Positions 52,149-61,176 of a DNA stretch of 64,000 bases are shown here, one piece after another. Every line of letters starts with the position of its first letter. The stretch's first letter is position 1. Source of the stretch: Dichomitus squalens LYAD-421 SS1 (Eukaryota; Basidiomycota; Agaricomycetes; Polyporales; Polyporaceae); NCBI RefSeq assembly GCF_000275845.1, contig NW_006766895.1, forward strand, positions 618,714 through 682,713, in the 5' to 3' direction. The translations under genes were made by a program, and so were the position numbers. The notes under the pieces were generated by a model that worked only from the letters and a program-made list of their open reading frames with translations, searched no databases and was not told where the DNA came from.

Positions 52149-53733
52149 TTAGAGCTTCTGCGCGTTCGCGACAGAGAGTGTCTGGCCCGCAGCCTTGGCC
52201 CGCTTGCGGAGCATCTGTGTCGACTTCGCACCACGGATGCCTCCACCCCACTGGCGGCGTTGCTCATCGTACTTGTCAGTGCTACACGGCAACAACTCAG
52301 TACAACGCGTACACGAAAGCGAGAGATAGCGCGTACAAGTTAGCCTTGGCGGCACTGACGAGGGTGGCGAGCTCGCGCTGGTCCTCGCTCTTGACGTCCT
52401 GGAGGACGAGGACAGCAGCGGTCTTCTTGTGGACGACCGTGCCGAGGCGGGCCTTGCCCTTGACGATGACGTAGGGGACACCCATCTTGCGGCAGAGGGC
52501 GGGAAGGAAGACAACCAGCTCAATGGGGTCGACGTCGTGGGCGATGACGACAAGCGACGCCTTCTTGGCCTCAATGAGGGCGACGGCGTGATTGAGACCG
52601 TACTTCACGAACAAAGGCTTACTTCTCCGGCTNNNNNNNNNNNNNNNNNNNNNNNNNNNNNNNNNNNNNNNNNNNNNNNNNNNNNNNNNNNNNNNNNNNN
52701 NNNNNNNNNNNNNNNNNNNNNNNNNNNNNNNNNNNNNNNNNNNNNNNNNNNNNNNNNNNNNNNNNNNNNNNNNNNNNNNNNNNNNNNNNNNNNNNNNNNN
52801 NNNNNNNNNNNNNNNNNNNNNNNNNNNNNNNNNNNNNNNNNNNNNNNNNNNNNNNNNNNNNNNNNNNNNNNNNNNNNNNNNNNNNNNNNNNNNNNNNNNN
52901 NNNNNNNNNNNNNNNNNNNNNNNNNNNNNNNNNNNNNNNNNNNNNNNNNNNNNNNNNNNNNNNNNNNNNNNNNNNNNNNNNNNNNNNNNNNNNNNNNNNN
53001 NNNNNNNNNNNNNNNNNNNNNNNNNNNNNNNNNNNNNNNNNNNNNNNNNNNNNNNNNNNNNNNNNNNNNNNNNNNNNNNNNNNNNNNNNNNNNNNNNNNN
53101 NNNNNNNNNNNNNNNNNNNNNNNNNNNNNNNNNNNNNNNNNNNNNNNNNNNNNNNNNNNNNNNNNNNNNNNNNNNNNNNNNNNNNNNNNNNNNNNNNNNN
53201 NNNNNNNNNNNNNNNNNNNNNNNNNNNNNNNNNNNNNNNNNNNNNNNNNNNNNNNNNNNNNNNNNNNNNNNNNNNNNNNNNNNNNNNNNNNNNNNNNNNN
53301 NNNNNNNNNNNNNNNNNNNNNNNNNNNNNNNNNNNNNNNNNNNNNNNNNNNNNNNNNNNNNNNNNNNNNNNNNNNNNNNNNNNNNNNNNNNNNNNNNNNN
53401 NNNNNNNNNNNNNNNNNNNNNNNNNNNNNNNNNNNNNNNNNNNNNNNNNNNNNNNNNNNNNNNNNNNNNNNNNNNNNNNNNNNNNNNNNNNNNNNNNNNN
53501 NNNNNNNNNNNNNNNNNNNNNNNNNNNNNNNNNNNNNNNNNNNNNNNNNNNNNNNNNNNNNNNATGATGGATGAGAGTCGAAAAACAGACGCACCGATAC
53601 CGAAGTTCTTAGGGCGGGACTCGAAGAGAGGGTTCTTCTGAGTCTTCGAGCTCGTCTTGGAGCCAAACGGCGCGGAGGCCGGCTTCTTGCTCGATCCCTT
53701 GGTGGCCTTGGGCTGGTCATTGAGACGAGGCAA
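52149..53733 (-). CDS. RPL8: 60S ribosomal protein eL8 (L7a), interrupted by assembly gap
   Basis: Component of the large ribosomal subunit. On the right of the gap the N-terminal part reads [20 protein letters not shown] and SRPKNFGIG. On the left, after the gap, come [46 protein letters not shown] and [15 protein letters not shown], then an intron near 52,270-52,340 and a final exon [21 protein letters not shown] ending at TAA 52,149. This is the canonical L7Ae-type RNA-binding core (HDVDPIELV). About 85 central residues plus any introns fall in the 931 N. The first exon with the ATG is not resolved; the frame is open to 53,733 and an intron acceptor ATGACCAG just inside it suggests a tiny upstream exon. 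Confidence 0.93.
52633..53563. other. assembly gap (931 N)
   Basis: Run of N inside RPL8. The missing coding part of eL8 should need only about 250-300 bp, so the true gap holds introns or has an estimated rather than measured size. Confidence 0.99.
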
Positions 53734-53779
53734 TCAGCATGGCATGTCTTGGCAGCATAGAGAAGCTGCCGCCATCGAT

Positions 53780-56700
53780 GTGCACCCGGAGCTCTAACGC
53801 TCACATCCGCCCGTCCTGAGGACGAGCAGTTGCGAGCCCAGCAACCGCTCTGCGTCATAACAGCCCTCGCGCATGCGGGTAGAGGGTGCTCGGCTAGAGG
53901 ACAGTCTTGCTAGTGCGGGAGTATCCTGCCTGGGGATAGCGTATGCGAGTTAGAGCACAAGCCGCGGCGGGTCATCCAGACTGAAAACGCACCATCCATC
54001 CCAAATCTCTCCCTCTAGCAGGACCCCATTGCTCCGTGTGCACAACGAGATCCAACAGCGCTGTACGAGGGCTCACCATTGTCGATAGTTGATGTCTTGA
54101 CGGCGGCTTGAGGAGTGTGTCGGCTTGGGGGAACGGGATCGCAGCGACAAGCTTTCGTGCGTCCTACGGAGGCTTCAAACTCCGCTTCACGTTTGCTTCC
54201 AACCCTTCCAGACTCCGACTGATTCCACAAGCTTTGGGCACTCACGCGTGCTGCTCATGTCTGACCATGTTCGGTCTCGATCCACGTACTCACCTGCCTT
54301 GGTAAAAGCAGCCCGCTCCTTGAGTCGCTGTACTTAGGTCCCATGAAAAAACAAGAAAGCTCGTGTCAATGATACACACTATCTAGTTCTGATGGTCCTG
54401 GAGAGTACGCATACGGAACTCGGTTGCCCTGTTCCCCCGACCTGTACGTACACACCTCTGCATACACACCGATTGAATACGACTGCTTCAGGATGTATCG
54501 CACTTTCTCCTACACCAGACCTCCATCTCGCACATGCGACGGACGGACATGTGTTCGAAGATACGTTCTTTCCCTTGCGTCGATAAAGCGTCCTGCGGCA
54601 GCGGTTGCGCCCCAGGCACCTCCACGATGTGATGAAAACGCGACATGGTACCTAGACTGTACGTCAACATGTGCCCACCATCCATGTCCGAGTCCGTGTT
54701 CGCATGGTTCCCAAGGCCCGTTTCAGGGCAGTCATGGTCTTCTGTACATCCGTCAGAAGCCTGTCAAACAACCGCAGACACTAGTGCTCTTGTGGAACTA
54801 CCTCCATGGTGGACTCAGTAACCTACTTTGGCATATGCAGTCTTCGTCGTGCCCTGGCCATCTTATGCCCATTGTACTACTCTACGCCTTCGTGATCGAT
54901 GCGACCCTCTTGACGCACACTCCGCTTGAACGTGTCTTCCTGCCTGTGTCGCAGCAATACCGGCCGCACAAACATCGCCACAGCAGAGAATGGTACGTTA
55001 TACTGATACATTCACGACCCCTTGACGCAGTGTGCTTCGGGCCGCAGTAAAACGTCCCATCTCATCCGTCAAGGCCTGTCGTTCATATGGACCGTAACGG
55101 CTCAGCATCGCTCTCACTTGATTCACCGTTCTCTCAATGGTCATGGCCTACGCAGCCGCTGTCAAATGTTTAGTGCACGTAGCCCAGTGCTCGGATGGTA
55201 AAGGCTGCAGATCGCGCGCCTAAGAGCCGCGCTGTCAGGACTACGAGACTTCGGTCACTCAACGTAATCTCGTTGTCCAAGTTCGCAAACTTCTCTTGCT
55301 CGCAACAATTGTAATGCGCCACAAGTAGCAGAGCCCGCAGGGACTCCGGTTGGCGATCGGGCGTACAAAGGCTTCTAGTGGTACAGATACACAAACGTTC
55401 CGACGATCGTACCCCCCAATACGTACACGGAAACGAGGCCTCCCCACTCCAGCCATAGCACCGGTCAGCTGTCTATGCTGTAGGTACGTAGTGGCCCGCC
55501 CATCGCAGACATCTATCTTACGCCGTGGATACCGCAGGCGTCCTGTGTGGCACGAGATGTCAGTAGCCAGCGACCGCAGCCGCGCGAAACCACGCGCCGC
55601 CGCTCCCTCCACCCCAACCGGTCGATTCGCCCGTACCAATCCTTGCGGCCGCCACCACTCAGCAAGCGATGCAGACCCGAATGGGAGAGCTTTCGCGAGG
55701 CATGAGTACGTGGCACCCAGGGAAGGTACGGGGTGCACCCGGCTGGTGTGGACGCAGACGTCGGACACGCTTCGTCGGACTTTTTCAAGTGTAGTGACTG
55801 AGGAGCGAGTGGCAGAACGAAGGGCGGATGCAGGACGAAGGTGAGGGCATAGACTCGCCTGGTTTTATACAGGTCTGGCTTTGCCACTGTTCCGGGTGGT
55901 CGGACGCAGAGACATGCGCAGCTGCAGATGGGTGGCACTAAGCAACGTCCGACGGGAGACCGGACAAAGGAGGCGGCTATGGCAGAAGGAAAGGGGGTGA
56001 AACATCAAGCTTCATGTCGAGGTTGGCGATTCTCTGAGGAAACTCACCTCCCTTTATACTCGCTGGCTGTGCGTTCGTGGCTCAGGCATACAAGATCAGC
56101 GCGCAATGGCCCAGAGGCCTCCGCTCCCCGCGCAATCGAGATAAGAGTCGGAGCTAGCCTGTATATGTCGAAAACCTTCCGATGCAACCTGTTACGACAG
56201 GATTCCGTATCGCACGCGAGCAGTTGACACGATGCAGTCCCGCACGAAGAACAGGTCGCGTGGCTCGCGGGCCCAATCCAAGCGCGACTTCTGATACGCT
56301 CTGCGTGCTTTCGATAGGCCTGCTGCCGCACACCGCGCCTCGCTATGTTTGCGCAGCGTGATTGACGGTCTGAGAGACCAGGCCTGGCCACGATGACAGC
56401 GATTCGCTCGGCTGCGGGTTCTACAAATTGAAGGTACAAGCTATCTGCGCGCGGGGCGCACGGAGGGGACGCGGGATCAGAGAAGAGCGAATCGAGAGGT
56501 AGCGCCAGGATCGCGAGACATGATGCAAGAAAGGGCGCTCCATCGCAGGGAGGAAGGTGCGGAACCGCTGGCTATGTTCCTGCGCACCTCAGTGCCACTG
56601 CCGTGTAATCGCCGGTCAGAATACGTACGAGAAATCACAATGTCTTCGGTATGTATTTGTATTGCGATAACAGACCAGGCGTCCTATCTCCCTCTGGCCT

Positions 56701-57264
56701 TCGCGAAGGCGGCGATATCCATAATCACCGAGTCTTCTCTGGGTGTAAGTTCCAGTTGGGCATTGCTAGGCCCGCTACTCCGACAGTGTGCCGAACAACC
56801 GTTGGGAGGAAGATACAGCACGGTGCTTTGCTGATCTGATCTGCTGCCGCGTCCAGGCACAAATGCGATATAAACCTTCTCCACCAGCCGTCGCTCTGTG
56901 AGCCATCGACCCTCACCCCCAGTGAGAACTTACATGGGCTCAGCTGTATAAGGTCGATTTGTAATGTATGACGTCGGAAAACCCGACCTAACCCATAATT
57001 TGGCAGTACACCCGACTTTGGCTGTATGTCGTTGTATGAACTCGGGTGGTCGTCCGATACCAACCAAACGCCGTTGGACTGGGTCGGGCGCGGCCGTTTT
57101 CATTGGGTTAGGCGTGGTTGCTGTCGAGACCCTTTGTATCAGAACATTTTCGCATCATCGTATTCTATTGTATGTCGTTGTAAAGCTACACAGTGGAATA
57201 CAGCTACATTCAGGTATTATTGAGTACAGGGGGAGAACACTGGATGCCGTTGGATCACATTGGG
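53780..57264. other. 3.5 kb without a supported gene
   Basis: Overlapping long ORFs on several strands near 55.2-56.4 kb look like GC-driven shadows. One membrane-helix-like stretch in a minus-strand frame (VSVYVLGGTIVGTFVYLY, about 55,380-55,440) with a TATAAAA at 55,868 on the same strand hints at a decayed small membrane-protein gene, but a stop precedes the helix. GTATGTCGTTGTA occurs at 57,025 and 57,173, likely subterminal repeats of the CACTA element. Confidence 0.4.
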
Positions 57265-60119
57265 ATCAGCCCATGGTGCCAATGGGGCGCACATGCAGCG
57301 GCGTCGACCCCGCCCGCAAGGAAGAGAAATAGACGCGCACGATGTCTAGACCTCCTAACGCCGAATTGAACGGGCCCGTCGTCGACACTGTCAGTGTTGG
57401 AAAGGCGATCGGATCAGTAATATTCGGCAATGGGACTCAATAGCGGTGCTAGAAACGTACCATCTATGACGCGCGTCCGAGCCTCTATGTCGACATAATG
57501 GTGAGCAAAGGAAGGCGATACATGCGGCTGAACGCACCTGGCGCTCGGCCCGACTCAGTGACTTGTAATGGGCCTCAAAGGCGTCCTGGGTGCCGTCCGT
57601 CTCCGTGTACCATCTCCGTGCATATATCCACCTGGAAAGAACGTGTGAATGAGGTACTCGAGGCGATCAGTGTGTGAGCGAACAGTACGTACTTGGCCCC
57701 TTGCATATCACCTGGGGGAGGCCAATGCGACGTCTTGCGAGGCGCACGAGTTTTTTTCGGGGCGGGCGTCTTTGCGGGCTCGGCAGGGGGTTGCTCCGAA
57801 GGGGTAGAACCCCCAGCAGCGACGTCTTGGGGCTGGGGAATCGGGGCTGGGTCCGGGGCCACAGAAGGAAGACCGACATCGAGGGGGGGACCCATAGGCA
57901 CTTGAATAGGATCAGATGACGCCTCGGGGTGCGACAGGGACATAGACAACGGCGTGAGTGTTGTTAGCGACGCAAGGGACGACAGTGTGGGATGGGGAAC
58001 TTGGATGGACTGGGACGAACTAGTAACAGGTAATGAGGCAGAGGGGACGGATAGGGAGGGAGACGCAGGTGCGACCAAGGGGTCAGACAGGGGAAGTCTA
58101 CATGATGAGGAGTCGGGAATGATTGCGGGACGTCGTTCAAGCTGCAAAGCAGTCCTGTGGGCAACAATAACGTATGTCAGCAGGCTGCCAGACGTGTCAG
58201 TTAATAGAACCGACGTGGATGTCGATAGCTGGGGACACAAATGAACGTTAGCAAAAAACGCGGCTTGTGGAAAGCAAGGGCATTACCACGGCCAGCAGGC
58301 TGGGAGCGGCTCGCTGCTTGCCCTTGAAAGCATTGGAGGGAGTCGCAACAACATCAACTAGTTGCGATGGCGCCAAGGATGATTACGGCTCCCAATAGTA
58401 CACGACATTGAAGATCTACGTACCAACGGTTTGTGCCGCTCCGTCTGAGTCTATGCGGGCTTGCTTTCGAGGTCCAGTCGCTGCGTCGTCATCACGGGAA
58501 GGCCGCTTCGAAGTGCGGCGACTATGGGGGGGCTTTGACGTACGGGCGTTGTCTTGTCGCACCGACTCCGACTCAGATTCTTCCAAGTCCGAAGCACTCT
58601 TGATGGTGTGCAGGGCGTCGTTGAGGTCGACAGTCTCCGTGTGTGATTTGTCCCACTTGCGGGTGACCTGTTCGTAATACGAGTAGTACATGAAAATAGA
58701 GCCCTTCGCGTTGTTGTGGCAAAGCTGGAACAGGGGAAATTTTTTGCGCAGCGCGGTGTAAAAAAGCTCCTGTAACCATATGTCAGTGTCGCCCCATTTC
58801 CTAGGGAGCTCGTATCGAGCCGTGCGGGCGAGGTTGAGGAAGGTACGGCAGAACTTCCGGGCATCGTTGATGTAGTCGCCGTCGGCAGGAGTGCCGTCAA
58901 TGTGCTCCACGTAGGGGGCGGTGTGGTTGATCCCCTTCGAGGACATCGCCTTGCCTCGTACGGGTTCCTCCCCGATCCGCGTGGTCTTGGGGTTGTCGCG
59001 CTTCCACTGATTCCAATCTCGGAGAGTAAAAAATTTGAGCTGGGTCAAGGGCAGGAGGAGTGATATGAGGTCATGTTTGGGTGATGTCAAGTGCGAGCTA
59101 CATACGTTCGGAAATTCTTTTTGTTCGCGCACACAGTCATAGCCTAGCGGCTCTTTCGGCTTAAGCGACTGCGTCGCCACGACAGATTCGAGGAGGAGAC
59201 GTTTGAGAATTGCTGTGGGGAATCAGGAGACGACCCTCATGCATGTTTTGAAGGCCTACCTCGGCTGTCGTTGGTATCATTGGTGACATTGGCCGCCTTG
59301 TTGTCTCCCCTGGGTGGGCGCCACGGTGAGCACGATGTCATTTACGAATAACGCACTCACTTGAAGTCTTCGAACTGCATGCGCAATGCGTGGAATTGTT
59401 GACTGCAGGTGTCCAGTGTGGGCGGGGCCATCAGAATGGTGGGAGCCGACGTACCGTAATTCGAGGTTTTCTTGCGCGACGCTGGTAAAATGCCGACTGT
59501 AGGTACGCAGGGTCAGACGGTCCTATAACAATGTGACGCCAACGTACCGTAGCTCCAGGTTGTCTTGTTCAAGGCGTTGCAGCCGCGCTCCCATTTCCAT
59601 ATATGAGAGGGATGAGTTAGAGGATGGGAGGGGCGATGAGAGTGAAGTGTTCTATGAAAAGCTGAGTATATGCGCGCCATTTGGTACTTCAAAACGAACC
59701 AAAGGTGATACAGAATGCATGTATGCGGCGTGATGATCGATTGCGGGAGAAAACATAGTATGAGGAGAGTATGTAGGGGGGACCTTGGAGGCGGAGGGGT
59801 ACTCAGCGGCAAGAGAAAAAGGTTGGGCCCCTTCTACACGATGCGAGACAGAAGGCAAAGAAAAGGGTGTGCTGAACGGGGATACATGCGAGCGTGATTG
59901 TGAGGAATACGTATCATCAGCATGAGCTCGGCGGAAAATGGATTGGGAGCGAGAACGAGACGGAGAACGAGAGTGTGATTCGGCATTCGAATGAGGGCGT
60001 GATGGAGCCAGGTCATAATTACACAGTTGGGACGGTAAAGGAGGAGATGGACTACGTGATTGTTGAGACATTGTTGGCGTGGGGCGTCGTGGGCTGGATG
60101 AGAGGAGGAAGGTAGACAT
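57265..60119 (-). CDS. CACTA accessory ORF (TNPA-like candidate), coiled-coil and Ser/Pro-rich
   Basis: Multi-exon minus-strand gene starting MSTFLLSSSPRRPTPTMSQQ at 60,119. Order: Ser/Arg/Pro-rich N-terminus; several tiny exons encoding leucine-rich coiled-coil units (RLQRLEQDNLELR and SVAQENLELR, apparently duplicated exons); a folded block (FTLRDWNQWKRDNPKTTRIG; WLQELFYTALRKKFPLF); basic KRPSRDDDAATGPRKQARI, a likely nuclear signal; a long Pro/Ser/Thr linker; basic KKTRAPRKTSHWPPPGD; and WIYARRWYTETDGTQDAFEAH after an intron at about 57,635-57,691. The last exon ending at 57,265 is tentative. In plant CACTA elements the second gene binds subterminal repeats; a similar role here is inference from position and architecture. 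Confidence 0.6.
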
Positions 60120-60311
60120 GGCACGCACAACGTCTCGCTGGGCTCGTCTGACGCCCATGACCATATTAGGTATGCAGGGATTTGCATGATTGTCGTCTTC
60201 GCGCCTTCTATGATTTGCCTCTGCTGTTGCCTCTTCTGACCCTCTTTGCCTCTTCTGACCTTCTCTGGGCCGACCCGCTTGCCCGCTGAACTCCTCTAGC
60301 CTGGTTGCACC

Positions 60312-61105
60312 ATGGACGCCATCCACTTCATCCGCCGTCTAGCTGCAAATGGTCCACCATATCCAGGTGACACACCTCGTCCGGTCATGGACTTTCTGAC
60401 ATCCATCGAGGCAGACGGCAATACTTCCGAAGATGCGCGGTATGTCGCGCTGTGTGCATAGTGGTCTCTACATTGCTGATTTCCGTCAGGCCAAATAGAA
60501 CTGATTATAGCTCGCGATACTTTCTGGAGGCCTTTGAGTTGTTCCCTAGGCATCCACCAACGGCGGACGCCCCCGCCCGAACAAAGCTGACGTACACTCT
60601 CCTCCGCCTGGCCCTCTTCTGCGCGCGCGAGGCTTACCTTCTGGATGGCATGGACTCTGGGCGGGCAGACACACTGGACTACACCACCGCGGGCCCACTG
60701 TACTTGGAGCTGGACGACAACTTCGGAGACGTATTGTCAAGTTTATTCGATGCGAGTCCTCTAGGCAAGCTTTTGGATGAGATATGGTGCGTGGCAATTT
60801 TTAGGACCCTCAGTTGATACTAACACAATCACTACTCCGGGCTCTCGTCTGAGCATAGCCCCTCATCCGACGACGACCCTAGTCCTTCCGTTCGCCCGGC
60901 CTGTGATCCTCCTCCCGTTCGCCCTGCCTGTGACTCTCTGCATTTCGATTCCCATGCCCACAAGGAAGTCTGTCGTGAGGTTCTCGAGGATCGTGCGGGT
61001 CACCGTCGTCTCGTCCTTCCCATCGAGACCCCACCCACACTTCCGGCCATGCTACCCATACGTCTCCGCATTGCGATCGGCTCGTCGCATCGCTTCTGTT
61101 CGTAG
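60312..61105 (+). CDS. CACTA-internal ORF on the opposite strand, unassigned
   Basis: Three exons (60312-60439, 60490-60786, 60859-61105) joined in compatible phases give 223 residues. Parts: MDAIHFIRRLAANGPPYPGD; a helical TKLTYTLLRLALFCAREAYLL; acidic YLELDDNFGDVLSSLFDAS; a repeat VRPACDPPPVRPACDS; and a C-terminus PAMLPIRLRIAIGSSHRFCS. I know no domain. It starts 193 bp from the divergent accessory ORF and ends 72 bp from the convergent transposase, so it is wholly inside the element. Clean splicing and no internal stop argue that it is, or recently was, a functional element gene. What it does is unknown. Confidence 0.65.
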
Positions 61106-61176
61106 TTCCACGTCGCGTACAGCGGAGCAGGACGATGAAGCTCCAGAGGTTCAGGAGGGGCAGTCCGAGGCTTGCA

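Noticed and set aside
52429..53858. Long ORFs on both strands spanning the N run
   Set aside because: Their length comes from unknown bases being read as open codons; only the minus-strand frame matching eL8 is real.
55259..55938. Overlapping minus-strand ORFs of 140-170 codons
   Set aside because: Arg/Cys-rich composition and overlap with equally long ORFs on the other strand indicate chance open frames; only the short membrane-helix hint is kept as a finding.
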